This document shows positions 37,077-45,472 of a stretch of DNA of 64,000 nucleotides, one piece after another; position 1 is the stretch's first letter; each line of letters begins with the position of its first letter. The DNA is from Ruminococcus flavefaciens. GTDB taxonomy: Bacteria; Bacillota; Clostridia; Oscillospirales; Ruminococcaceae. The notes under the pieces were generated by a model. The model searched no databases and was not told the DNA's origin. It saw nothing but the letters and a program-made list of their open reading frames with translations. Where the stretch lies: positions 17,412 through 81,411 of the forward strand of contig DBXO01000022.1 in NCBI GenBank assembly GCA_002309635.1, read 5' to 3'. Both the position numbers and the translations under genes were made by a program.

Positions 37077-39587
37077 ATGAAAAAGGCATTATCACTTTTA
37101 TTGCCGGTAGCGATGCTGTTATCGTCAATATCATGCAACAACAATCCTGACACCAGATCAAAACCCGAAACAACTGCGGCTGTTCAGGATAACACAGAAG
37201 ACGCCGAAAAGCCGAAGTATGAAAAATATGCTTCAATGACTCCAGAGGAGATCGTTGCACAGCTTTCTCTCGAGGAGAAGGCTGCGCAGATGGTTCAGGC
37301 TGTTATTTATATGGTTGAATCCGACCCCGAGAATATCATGAAGGAGAATGACTACGGCAGCGTTCTCGGAGAAGATACAGGCATGGAAAGAACCGATGTT
37401 CAGTGGCGCGAGATGATCGGCAAACTCCAGAAGGGCGCTATTGAATCCGAGGCCGGTATTCCTTTTATGTACGGAAGCGACCATTCTCACGGTGTTGGCT
37501 ACTGTCTCAACTCAGTAATATTCCCTCATAACATCGGAATCGGCGCTGCCAACGACGAGGAGCTAACGTATAAAATGGGCATGGCTGTTGCGGATGAAGC
37601 AAGGATCTGCCATATTCCGTGGAACTTCTTCCCTGTAGTTACTCAGTCTGTTGATCCTCGCTGGGGACGTACATACGAGTGCTACAGCTCTGATCTCGAT
37701 ATCGTTTCAAAGCTGGGATCGTCCTTTATCAAGGGATATATCGCAGGGGGCGGTATCTCATGTGCAAAGCATTTCTTCGGTGAGGGCAGTGTAAAATACG
37801 GCACAGGCGAGAATAGTTTTCTCATCGACAGAGGCGAGGCTACTCTTACCGAGGAGGAGATAGAAAAGCTCCTCAAGGTATATCAGGATATGATAGACGC
37901 AGGCACGCAGACTATAATGATAAGCCACTGTATGCTCAACGGCACAAAAATGCATGAAAACAAGCAGTATATCATGAAGCTCAAGGAAGAAATGGGATTC
38001 AAGGGCTTTATTGTCAGCGACTGGGGCTCGATACAGAATATTCCCGGCAAGACATATGACGAGCAGGTCGTTGCCGCTATAAACGCTGGTATCGATATGC
38101 TCATGGAGCCTGAAACCTTTGAAGACGCAAGAGAGGCCATCATTGAAGCCGTTAAGGACGGTAAAATTTCGGAAGAGCGTGTAAACGACGCTGTTACACG
38201 TATCATAAAGGTAAAAATGGACAACGGCTACTTCGAAGATCCGCTGTTTGAGACACTTGAGACAAAACAGGATAAGATGGGCTCACAGGAGTACAGGGAT
38301 ATTGCTGAAAAAATGGTGGAGGAGAGCCTTGTCCTTCTCAAAAATGAAAACAATGTGCTTCCTCTTAAGGAGGGCACTTCCGTATACATCATCGGTCCCG
38401 CTTCCGACGACGCAAGCGTACAGTGCGGCGGCTGGACCCTCGACTGGGCTGAGAGCTACACCAAGAATATCCCCGGTGTTACCACGATACTTGAAGCCTT
38501 CAAGAACTATGCCGACGATTACGGTATCACTGTTATAACAAATCCCGATGAAGCTCAGAATGCAGACGTTGTTATCAATGTTGTGGGAGAGCAGGTATAC
38601 TCTGAGTGGAACGGCGATACAGAGGATCTTAAGCTCTGCGGTGAGCTCGGTCTCGAAAAGAACCGCAAGTCCATGAACGAAGCAAAGGAGCTTGGCAAAC
38701 CTGTAGTAACATGTATCGTTGCAGGCAGACATGTCCTCATCGACGAGGGTGACTACAATAACTGGGACAGCGTTGTGATGTGCTATCTTCCCGGCTCTGA
38801 GGGCAAGGGCATTTCAGATGTACTCTGCGGATGCGCAGATTTCAACGGTAAGCTCCCGTCACCCTGGTACAAGTCTGTAAAGCAGATCGGCACTGACGAA
38901 TGCTGGTTTGAAAAAGGCTACGGTCTTGACTACGGCGAGGGCTTCGTTCCTCGCAAGGAGCCTGTTTCCGTAAATGCAGACAGTTCTTCTGATGAAGACG
39001 ATGCCGATGATCCTACAGCAGGTACGAACTATACACAGGGCGTTTTCAGCAAAGGTACATATACAAACGAGTATGCAGGTCTTAAAGCTGAGATACCAGA
39101 GGAATATGAGACGCTTTCACAGGATCAGCTTACTGCTATAAGATATGCTGCACTTTCACAGTGCAAGACCGATAAGGCAAAGGCTCGTGAGAATGCAAGA
39201 ACCTGGGACGGCTACTTTGTCACCGATGATGACGGTATTGCTATATCCTTCCTCAATACTGAACTTGGCGTTCCCGATGATAATGACTATACAGAAGAAA
39301 AGTACCTTGACGATTTCAAGGAGTTCTTCAGGGGGCTCGTTGAGGGAGAAGGCGGCGAGATGACTTATAACGAAAGAGTAAAAGTCAAGCTTGGCGATAA
39401 AGAATTCATAAGAGAGTCTTTTAAGACAAAATACGACGAAGATGAGAATGACGATGATGAGCATGATGATGAGCAGTATGGCTACTACTATGTTAGAAAG
39501 ATCGATGACAAGCTTATGTGCATAATTGAGATAGACGGGATAAGCAAAGATAAAACTCCCGAGTTTTATGAAGCGCTGTTCAAGTAA
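37077..39587 (+). CDS. GH3 beta-glucosidase-like lipoprotein with extra C-terminal domain
   Basis: A lipobox (LLLPVAMLLSSISC) anchors it to the outer membrane face. Residues about 45-400 form the GH3 barrel with the nucleophile Asp in GFIVSDWGSI and the substrate-binding segment SVDPRWGRTYECY; about 410-620 is the GH3 alpha/beta sandwich (SLVLLKNENNVLPL, YNNWDSVVMCYLPGSEG). After an acidic Ser/Asp linker comes an extra domain of about 180 residues, GTYTNEYAGLKAEIPEEYE onward, unlike any GH3 part and ending with an Asp/Glu/His-rich loop. It should hydrolyse beta-glucosides or cello/xylo-oligosaccharides. The ATG follows AAAGGAG by 7 bases. Confidence 0.9.
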   Translation: MKKALSLLLPVAMLLSSISCNNNPDTRSKPETTAAVQDNTEDAEKPKYEKYASMTPEEIVAQLSLEEKAAQMVQAVIYMVESDPENIMKENDYGSVLGEDTGMERTDVQWREMIGKLQKGAIESEAGIPFMYGSDHSHGVGYCLNSVIFPHNIGIGAANDEELTYKMGMAVADEARICHIPWNFFPVVTQSVDPRWGRTYECYSSDLDIVSKLGSSFIKGYIAGGGISCAKHFFGEGSVKYGTGENSFLIDRGEATLTEEEIEKLLKVYQDMIDAGTQTIMISHCMLNGTKMHENKQYIMKLKEEMGFKGFIVSDWGSIQNIPGKTYDEQVVAAINAGIDMLMEPETFEDAREAIIEAVKDGKISEERVNDAVTRIIKVKMDNGYFEDPLFETLETKQDKMGSQEYRDIAEKMVEESLVLLKNENNVLPLKEGTSVYIIGPASDDASVQCGGWTLDWAESYTKNIPGVTTILEAFKNYADDYGITVITNPDEAQNADVVINVVGEQVYSEWNGDTEDLKLCGELGLEKNRKSMNEAKELGKPVVTCIVAGRHVLIDEGDYNNWDSVVMCYLPGSEGKGISDVLCGCADFNGKLPSPWYKSVKQIGTDECWFEKGYGLDYGEGFVPRKEPVSVNADSSSDEDDADDPTAGTNYTQGVFSKGTYTNEYAGLKAEIPEEYETLSQDQLTAIRYAALSQCKTDKAKARENARTWDGYFVTDDDGIAISFLNTELGVPDDNDYTEEKYLDDFKEFFRGLVEGEGGEMTYNERVKVKLGDKEFIRESFKTKYDEDENDDDEHDDEQYGYYYVRKIDDKLMCIIEIDGISKDKTPEFYEALFK

Positions 39588-39604
39588 TATAAAAAAATAA
39601 CCGG

Positions 39605-39641
39605 AAAAAGCCTCTGAATTGGTTTCAGAGGTTTTTCCTTT
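39605..39641 (+). terminator. Terminator of the GH3 gene
   Basis: CCTCTGAA/TTCAGAGG (39611-39618 and 39624-39631) followed by TTTTTCCTTTT. Confidence 0.85.
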
Positions 39642-39751
39642 TGAATTTTCCCCTGAGCTTTAAGAGCGTAAAAAGAGCAGCTCCCGTAATTCCTGCGGCT
39701 GATACGGCTCGGCAGCAATTGAATGCAGCGGTTTGTCCGAAGCATTTTTGC

Positions 39752-39780
39752 TTGACAAATGGAAAAAGCTGTGTTATAAT
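39752..39780 (+). promoter_or_regulatory. Promoter of the ABC-F gene
   Basis: TTGACA (39752-39757), 17 bp, TATAAT (39775-39780). Transcription from near 39787 gives a leader of about 270 bases. Confidence 0.88.
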
Positions 39781-39811
39781 ACCAATAGAATTTCACGAAA
39801 GAGGTGTGAGG

Positions 39812-39823
39812 ATGAAAAGATAA
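39812..39823 (+). CDS. Three-codon leader peptide Met-Lys-Arg
   Basis: ATG AAA AGA TAA preceded by GAGGTGTGAGG. Very short leader ORFs occur upstream of other antibiotic-resistance ABC-F genes. A ribosome stalled here would block the 39798-39805/39917-39924 pairing. Confidence 0.6.
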   Translation: MKR

Positions 39824-39999
39824 TTCACTTTTGAACACATGAATATCAAGGTGACAGTGTGATTTTTACAGGCATACTGTCTTGTCATGTTGCCAAAAGT
39901 GGATTATGTTCTCATAACCTCTTTTTGCTTTTATATATTTACAGATGACGGCTCTGTAGCTGTGTCATCTCTCTTTTCGTGAGGTTATAAGTGCGTAAT

Positions 40000-40031
40000 G
40001 GGACCTTTTGGCAGCAAAGGGTCCCTTTTTT
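40000..40031 (+). terminator. Attenuator terminator of the ABC-F leader
   Basis: GGGACCTTTTG pairs with CAAAGGGTCCC around GCAG (11 bp, one G-T), followed by six T residues, 24 bases before the ABC-F start. Confidence 0.9.
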
Positions 40032-40055
40032 CGGACCCGGGAAGGAGGAATATAT

Positions 40056-41585
40056 ATGTCACAGATAAGTGTGAATACGCTTACATTCGGCTACGAAGGC
40101 AGCTTTGAAAATGTTTTTGAGAATGTCTCTTTTTCAATAGATACTGCATGGAAACTCGGTTTTATCGGCAGGAACGGAAAGGGTAAGACGACCTTTCTTA
40201 ATCTTCTGCTGGGAAAATATCATTACAGCGGCTCTATTGACAGTTCCGCAACCTTTGAGTATTTTCCATATCAGATAAGCAGCGTGCAAATGGGTATGAC
40301 GGCGTCGGAGTTTATGGAGGATATAAAAAGCGGCGCCGAGGAATGGCGCGTTATATGTGAGCTCGGTCTGCTTGGGGAAACGGCTGAACTGCTCTACAGG
40401 ACATTCGGTACTCTCAGTCACGGTGAACGTACAAAAGTGCTGCTTGCTATACTGTTTTCGGGAGAGAATGAATTCCTGCTCATTGATGAGCCCACGAATC
40501 ATCTCGATCAGAATGCAAGGGAGAATGTTAAGGAATATCTTGCATCAAAAAAAGGCTTCATTCTTGTTTCACATGACCGTGACCTCCTTGACGCATGTAT
40601 AGATCATGTGCTTGTGCTGAACCGGAAATCCATAGAGGTGCAGAGCGGAAATTTTTCAAGCTGGTGGGAGAATAAGCAGCGCAAGGATCAGTTTGCATTT
40701 GCCGAGAACGAGAAGCACAGAAAGGAGATAAAGAAACTCAGACAGGCTGCAAAGAGAACTTCGGACTGGGCTGATAGAAATGAGCGCACAAAGATAGGTT
40801 TCGATCCAGTCAAGGAAAATGACAGGTGTATAAGCACACGTTCATTTATTGGTGCCAAGACCAAGAAAATGCAGAGCAGAGTTAAAAATATCGAGAAACG
40901 GATCGGCAGGGAGATAGAGGAAAAGGAGGGTCTGCTCAGCGATATCGAGCGTACTCCAGATCTTAAGCTTACTCAGCTCGTTCATCACAGTAATACACTG
41001 GTGAATATCAGGGAGCTCAGCCTCCGTTACAGCAGTGCGGATAAAGACGTTTTCACAGACCTTACCTTTGAGCTGAAACGGGGTGACCGCATCGCTTTGA
41101 ACGGCGGAAACGGCTGCGGAAAGTCAACGCTTATAAAGAATATACTTTCAAAGGCTGGGGGAGAAGGAAAAGCTGCAAATTTAGAGGAAAAGGGTATCTG
41201 CTGCACGGCTTCGGGTCTTGTTGTATCGTATGTGGATCAGGACACGTCTATGCTTAAGGGTAGTATCAGTGATTTCTGCATTGAACGTGACATTGATCTC
41301 AGTATGTTCTGCACTATCCTCAGGCAGCTGGACTTTGGGCGCAGTCAGCTTGCAAAGAACTTATCGGAGCTGTCGGAAGGGCAGAAGAAAAAAGTGCTCA
41401 TAGCCGCAAGTCTGCTTACTCCCGCACATGTATATATATGGGACGAGCCATTGAATTATATCGACGTTTTTTCGCGCATGCAGATAGAAAAGCTCATTCT
41501 TGAATACAAGCCGACAATGCTTTTTGTGGAGCATGATACACGCTTCCGCGTAAAGGTCGCTACAGAAACAGTCAATATAAGATGA
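40056..41585 (+). CDS. ABC-F ribosomal protection protein, Lsa-like
   Basis: Soluble twin-ATPase protein, 509 residues, without membrane helices. First ABC: FIGRNGKGKTTFLNLLLG, LSHGERTKVLLAILF, LLIDEPTNHLD; linker with long charged helices (about 195-310); second ABC: LNGGNGCGKSTLIKNIL, LSELSEGQKKKVLIAASLL, IWDEPLNYID. N-terminal sequence and length resemble the Lsa/CplR type, which binds the ribosomal E site and dislodges lincosamides, streptogramin A and pleuromutilins. The resistance role is inferred from family and from the attenuation leader. AAGGAGG lies 7 bases before ATG 40056; the longer frame runs into the terminator. Confidence 0.9.
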   Translation: MSQISVNTLTFGYEGSFENVFENVSFSIDTAWKLGFIGRNGKGKTTFLNLLLGKYHYSGSIDSSATFEYFPYQISSVQMGMTASEFMEDIKSGAEEWRVICELGLLGETAELLYRTFGTLSHGERTKVLLAILFSGENEFLLIDEPTNHLDQNARENVKEYLASKKGFILVSHDRDLLDACIDHVLVLNRKSIEVQSGNFSSWWENKQRKDQFAFAENEKHRKEIKKLRQAAKRTSDWADRNERTKIGFDPVKENDRCISTRSFIGAKTKKMQSRVKNIEKRIGREIEEKEGLLSDIERTPDLKLTQLVHHSNTLVNIRELSLRYSSADKDVFTDLTFELKRGDRIALNGGNGCGKSTLIKNILSKAGGEGKAANLEEKGICCTASGLVVSYVDQDTSMLKGSISDFCIERDIDLSMFCTILRQLDFGRSQLAKNLSELSEGQKKKVLIAASLLTPAHVYIWDEPLNYIDVFSRMQIEKLILEYKPTMLFVEHDTRFRVKVATETVNIR

Positions 41586-41588
41586 AAA

Positions 41589-41630
41589 AACAGCCCTGAC
41601 GGTCGGTCAAGACCAGTCGGGGCTGTTGTT
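41589..41630. terminator. Bidirectional terminator after the ABC-F gene
   Basis: AACAGCCCTGAC pairs with GTCGGGGCTGTT, with an inner GGTC/GACC helix. It serves the ABC-F and the convergent phosphoesterase genes. Confidence 0.85.
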
Positions 41631-41641
41631 ATACTGTACGG

Positions 41642-43606
41642 TTATTTTCTGGATCTGCGGCTTATAAAGAACAAGCTCAGTGATATTATCATAAGAGGTG
41701 CTATCCTTGATCTTGCCGAGGTCTTCGGGCTGCTGTTCTTTTTGCTGCCGGAAGAAGCCGCGGTCCCGGTTTGCGGTGAAGCTTTTGCCTTGCTATTTGG
41801 CTTCAGAGCTATCTCTTTATGTGTCACATACTCAGGCGAGCCTGCCCTGAACAGTTCATAGGTCAGCGTATCGCCGTTAATGTATATAAAGCTGTAGCCC
41901 GCGTCCGCAGAACCGATGACAGATGAAAGATATCCAGAATGAGCATATGTGAAAGCCAGTGTAACTGTATTGGTGGCTCTTACTTCAGGATCGGTGGCAC
42001 AGATGATCTGTTCGCCGTCGGAAAGAATGAATTCCTTTTCACCGCGGGAATGATCGTGACCGAAAAGGTAAAGTATGTTCATGTTGTACTTTTGTGCATA
42101 AGTGTTCAAGAGCTTCGCCATATCATATGAATTCGCGATATTATAGGCTGAAGAGCCGGCCCACTGTCCCACGTAATAGCCGCTCTGAGGCTGAACTCCG
42201 ATAACGTGAAGTCCTGCATGCGCTGAAAAGATGATAAGCTCTCCGTTGTAATCCTTTGCCGTCTCAGCAAGAAAGCTCTCTATCTGTTCTTTGATGTTGT
42301 TGTAATCCTGAACTGTTATCCCGTTCTTTTCTGCCTCCAATGAAGCATAGTTTATACCGTAAACTATGATATTCTTTGCGGCTGTACTGTTTTTTCCTTT
42401 TTTCGGGCTGCTTCGGTAGATAATTCCGCAGCCGTCTGAAAAATCACTGTCAGCTCCGAGGCCGGCAGCTTGTGAAAGCTCAGAAACAGCCTTGGAGGAG
42501 TCATGATTACCTGCAACGAATACAGTGTCAAGACCGCCGAGGTATGGTTTTAATCTGGGGGCATAGGTGTTTATCATAGTATCGTAGTCCATTGTGGGAC
42601 CGTTTATCATATCGCCTGTACACACAATAAGTGAGGGGATATATCCGCCCGTTCGTTCGAGAACTCCCTCTATGGCTTTTCCTATGAGGTCGTACTGCTC
42701 GTGTATGTCGGAGAAGGTAATAACGGAATCGGGGACTATGCCTTTTGTGACAACAAAAACAGCTTCCTGAGACTTTTCGCGGTAGTAATGGTTGTCGGCG
42801 TCATGGGCTTCGACGATACAGCTCACATGGTGAACGCCCGCAGGAAGACCGGCGAGTTCCTCAGCGGTAAAAGCAAGTCCGCCGCCTGATTTTTCCTCAC
42901 CATCTGTGAACCACCTGACGCTGTCTGCCGTTATTGAATCATTGAGAAGTTCCACGGAAAATACAGGAGGGGCATAACCGCTGCCTTCAATGACAAAGCT
43001 TTCGGCGCACGGCTGGGTTTTTATACATCTTGCAAGTTCCGGACCGTTTGTGAATATTTCCACATCGGCAGCCTTTGCGGGATCGCCGGTGCAGCCGAAA
43101 GGAACGCTGCTGCCCTCGGTATAAGTGAGGTAGGTCATGGTACCGCCGCTGTTGTGGAAAAGTCTATTTCCGTCAAAGTTCCATGTCTCGTCTCCCTCAG
43201 ACCACCAGTCCTTGGTGAGATAGAGGTCGTTATTATGACAGCAGAGGCGGTGAGTGTCGGTATAGAGCTCGTTGTAGTGGTACGACGTGCTGGAGACCAT
43301 TTTATCCTCGGCATAGTGCCATATGTACTCGGCAGTGGTGTGGTCGTCAGCTGTAAGGAGTATACTGCTGCCGTCGCTGCGCTTTATGCCTATAAGGTAG
43401 TTCCTGCCGTTTTCAAGCTCTGTTGCTTTGAACCACTGCTGACCGCTGTCAAGTGTTATGATACCGTTTTCGGAAGTATGTGGGATAGTTGTTGTGAAGT
43501 CTTCTGCTGCTCCGTATACGTATGCGTCGACTGATTGCATCATAACAGCTGCAATTGCGGATGTGAGGAGCAGAGATATTTTTTTGGGGATATTAATAAA
43601 TGTCAC
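41642..43606 (-). CDS. Secreted calcineurin-like metallophosphoesterase
   Basis: Signal peptide (KKISLLLTSAIAAVMMQSVDA), a beta-rich N-terminal region (about 40-200), an Ig-like domain (about 205-290) and a metallophosphoesterase domain (about 295-570) with all metal motifs: FSDIHEQ, CTGDMIN, AGNHDS, SAHAG and GHDHS. The tail has SPQTGT, a membrane helix (IAPLMIISLSLFFIS) and RRSRK, resembling a cell-wall sorting signal but with an unusually long gap between motif and helix. The start is odd: GTG 43606 overlaps its own GGAGGTGA site; an ATT at 43597 is better placed. Substrate unknown (nucleotides or phosphoesters). Confidence 0.85.
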   Translation of the reverse strand: MTFINIPKKISLLLTSAIAAVMMQSVDAYVYGAAEDFTTTIPHTSENGIITLDSGQQWFKATELENGRNYLIGIKRSDGSSILLTADDHTTAEYIWHYAEDKMVSSTSYHYNELYTDTHRLCCHNNDLYLTKDWWSEGDETWNFDGNRLFHNSGGTMTYLTYTEGSSVPFGCTGDPAKAADVEIFTNGPELARCIKTQPCAESFVIEGSGYAPPVFSVELLNDSITADSVRWFTDGEEKSGGGLAFTAEELAGLPAGVHHVSCIVEAHDADNHYYREKSQEAVFVVTKGIVPDSVITFSDIHEQYDLIGKAIEGVLERTGGYIPSLIVCTGDMINGPTMDYDTMINTYAPRLKPYLGGLDTVFVAGNHDSSKAVSELSQAAGLGADSDFSDGCGIIYRSSPKKGKNSTAAKNIIVYGINYASLEAEKNGITVQDYNNIKEQIESFLAETAKDYNGELIIFSAHAGLHVIGVQPQSGYYVGQWAGSSAYNIANSYDMAKLLNTYAQKYNMNILYLFGHDHSRGEKEFILSDGEQIICATDPEVRATNTVTLAFTYAHSGYLSSVIGSADAGYSFIYINGDTLTYELFRAGSPEYVTHKEIALKPNSKAKASPQTGTAASSGSKKNSSPKTSARSRIAPLMIISLSLFFISRRSRK

Positions 43607-43702
43607 CTCCGTAATTAATGTCGGAACACTATTATTATATCACCAAATCACAGATATGTCAAACATGAACCGCAAAAAATCGGGAAAAATTAAGTGTTTG
43701 AA

Positions 43703-43743
43703 TTAAAAATCCCCGAAGCACATGAACATTACATATGCTTCGG
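43703..43743 (-). terminator. Terminator of the GAF/GGDEF gene
   Basis: On the minus strand CCGAAGCATATG pairs with CATGTGCTTCGG (12 bp, one wobble), then GGATTTTTAATT. Confidence 0.85.
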
Positions 43744-43751
43744 AGAAAGAT

Positions 43752-45167
43752 TTACTTATGTCTGCGCTCGGGGTAGCGCTTATAGTATTCCTCTTTGTCG
43801 GCGTACATTCTTTCGTCGGCATTTGCCATGGCATATCTGATATCTTTTCTGCCATTATCGGAGCAGGCTCCGATGGCAAAGCTGACGCCCTCCGGACTGT
43901 CGGCATAGCTGCGCAGCCTTGTTAGCTTCTCCCCGAACTCCTCTTCGCTCAGTCCGCAAGCGAAGACTGTGAACTCGTCGCCGCCTGCACGGTATATTTC
44001 CTGACCAATGAATGTGTCCTGAAGAATGAGAGCTGCATTTTTCAGCAGGAGGTCTCCGGCGATATGTCCCTGATTGTCGTTGACCTGCTTAAGGCCGTTC
44101 AGATCTGCGAAAACTACACGGAGATCGTCGGGATAGCTTTCCTTTCCGTCAACAAGGGCATTAACGCGGTTGTTCATTGCATTCCTGTTCTTAACGCCTG
44201 TGAGAAGGTCAATTGTGCTCATGATCTCAAGACGGTTAAGAAGCTGATAGTTTGCTATGGCATAGGAGATGAAATATGTGGTAAGCTCAAGGGTCTCGCG
44301 TATTTTCAAAGCATCGTCAATTTTGAAATCCGTTACCCATATGTAGCCCTTTGTCTCGCCGCCGTAGTTGAGAGGGAAGAGAACGAGCGTAGTTGTATCG
44401 TACTGTTTAAGCGACTCGTACCATGTCCGGTTGCGGCTTTTCAGCACATTCATGTCCTGCTCGTTCTTGATCATCAGGTAGTCGCTTCCGTCTATTGTTG
44501 CAGGCCATGTTGAGACGATATCAAAGAACTCCGGGGTGATTATTCCTGTTATGGGACCCTGCGGTCCCTCGATTATATGGTCGTCACTGAGAAGCCTGCA
44601 CATTCCTGCGTTGAAATCGGTAAGGAGTATGCAGCAGCGGTTCGCGTTGCAAAGTTTTCTGATATGCGCTGTGACGTCATTGATCGAGGTCTGGAAATCC
44701 GAGCCGCTGTAGAGTTTGATACAGGCTTGCAGTACATTGGAAGCTGTTTCGAGAGGTATGTCAGACATAAGTCCCGAATCGGCGTTTACGGTAATAGTGT
44801 ATGTGTATGCGCAGTAGCCTATATTTTCGTCGTCACTGTTCAGTGGCAGAAAGAAGAGATTGAACCATATGTCGTAACGGTCGGGGTGGACATATGTATG
44901 CAGAACTTCCTTTTTCAAAGCTGCACGGTAGCAGAAATCTTCAAAATTGAGGTCGAAAGGGAAGTATTTTGTGTACAGTGAATTGGGAACGAACTTTTTT
45001 TCCTTTGCGATATCTGTATTGCTGTCGCTGTTGCGTTCTATCGAGTCGATATATGCCTTGTTTCCGTCAACTATCCTTATGTCACCATAGCTTCCGTCAG
45101 GCTTTCTCTCAACGGAAATAATACATGTAAGGGATGCGCAAGAATCAAGATATTCACGAAAATCCAT
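43752..45167 (-). CDS. Diguanylate cyclase with PAS-like and GAF sensor domains
   Basis: Cytosolic, no membrane helix. The N-terminal 135 residues look PAS-like (LTCIISVERKPDGSYGDIRIVDGNKAY in two parts), about 145-300 is GAF-like (ACIKLYSGSDFQTSIND, NRCCILLTDFN), and about 310-465 is a GGDEF domain with IDLLTGVKNRNAMN, VFADLNGLKQVND and the active-site YRAGGDEFTVF. The RxxD inhibitory site is missing (GQEI at that place). It should make cyclic-di-GMP in response to an internal signal. It is the second GGDEF protein in the window. Confidence 0.88.
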   Translation of the reverse strand: MDFREYLDSCASLTCIISVERKPDGSYGDIRIVDGNKAYIDSIERNSDSNTDIAKEKKFVPNSLYTKYFPFDLNFEDFCYRAALKKEVLHTYVHPDRYDIWFNLFFLPLNSDDENIGYCAYTYTITVNADSGLMSDIPLETASNVLQACIKLYSGSDFQTSINDVTAHIRKLCNANRCCILLTDFNAGMCRLLSDDHIIEGPQGPITGIITPEFFDIVSTWPATIDGSDYLMIKNEQDMNVLKSRNRTWYESLKQYDTTTLVLFPLNYGGETKGYIWVTDFKIDDALKIRETLELTTYFISYAIANYQLLNRLEIMSTIDLLTGVKNRNAMNNRVNALVDGKESYPDDLRVVFADLNGLKQVNDNQGHIAGDLLLKNAALILQDTFIGQEIYRAGGDEFTVFACGLSEEEFGEKLTRLRSYADSPEGVSFAIGACSDNGRKDIRYAMANADERMYADKEEYYKRYPERRHK

Positions 45168-45214
45168 ATTATTTACCTCACAATCCGATGTATTAAGGAT
45201 TTGGCCTTTATAGT

Positions 45215-45243
45215 ATTATATCATAGTATTTTGCGTAATTCAA
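45215..45243 (-). promoter_or_regulatory. Promoter of the GAF/GGDEF gene
   Basis: Minus strand TTGAAT (45238-45243), 17 bp, TATAAT (45215-45220). Confidence 0.7.
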
Positions 45244-45297
45244 CATATAATTTGTTAATTTTTTAGGAATAACAATACAAATTTCTTGCTTAATAAA

Positions 45298-45311
45298 ATT
45301 TGTACGGCACA
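45298..45311. promoter_or_regulatory. Distal AraR-like half operator
   Basis: ATTTGTACGGCACA matches the left half of the B. subtilis AraR consensus ATTTGTACGTACAAAT exactly over nine bases. It lies 100 bp upstream of the site on the araR promoter. Confidence 0.45.
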
Positions 45312-45397
45312 TATTATATCAGAAAAACTGTCGTAATGCACAATCAGGGAAAACTCTTTTTGTGTGTGCATACAATTTTGTAAGCATATTATCAAAG

Positions 45398-45409
45398 TTG
45401 TATTTACAA
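45398..45409. promoter_or_regulatory. AraR-like operator on the araR promoter
   Basis: TTGTATTTACAA is a perfect TTGTA/TACAA palindrome covering the -35 box (TTTACA 45403-45408), so bound repressor would block transcription of araR itself. Confidence 0.65.
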
Positions 45410-45431
45410 GTTGTTTTTTTTATGTTATTAT
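45403..45431 (+). promoter_or_regulatory. Promoter of araR
   Basis: TTTACA (45403-45408), 17 bp, TATTAT (45426-45431). Confidence 0.65.
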
Positions 45432-45472
45432 TAAGAAAAAGACGATATCATTTTCGGTCTTGGGAGGATACT

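Larger units (their letters stand above)
39787..40031 (+). promoter_or_regulatory. Ribosome-mediated attenuation leader of the ABC-F gene
   Basis: The leader holds, in order: a good ribosome binding site and three-codon ORF (39812-39823); a hairpin GACAGTGTG/CATACTGTC (39853-39881); CTCATAACCTC (39911-39921), able to pair either with the leader ribosome binding site (ACCTCTTT with AAAGAGGT, 39798-39805) or with GAGGTTATAAG (39981-39991); a hairpin AGATGAC/GTCATCT (39943-39970); and an intrinsic terminator (40000-40031). Such mutually exclusive pairings are how antibiotic-stalled ribosomes switch on ABC-F resistance genes. Confidence 0.75.

Noticed and set aside
39641..39823. A 60-residue plus-strand ORF downstream of the GH3 gene
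   Set aside because: It runs through a terminator T-tract, the ABC-F promoter and the leader ORF, has no ribosome binding site, and its composition is not protein-like.
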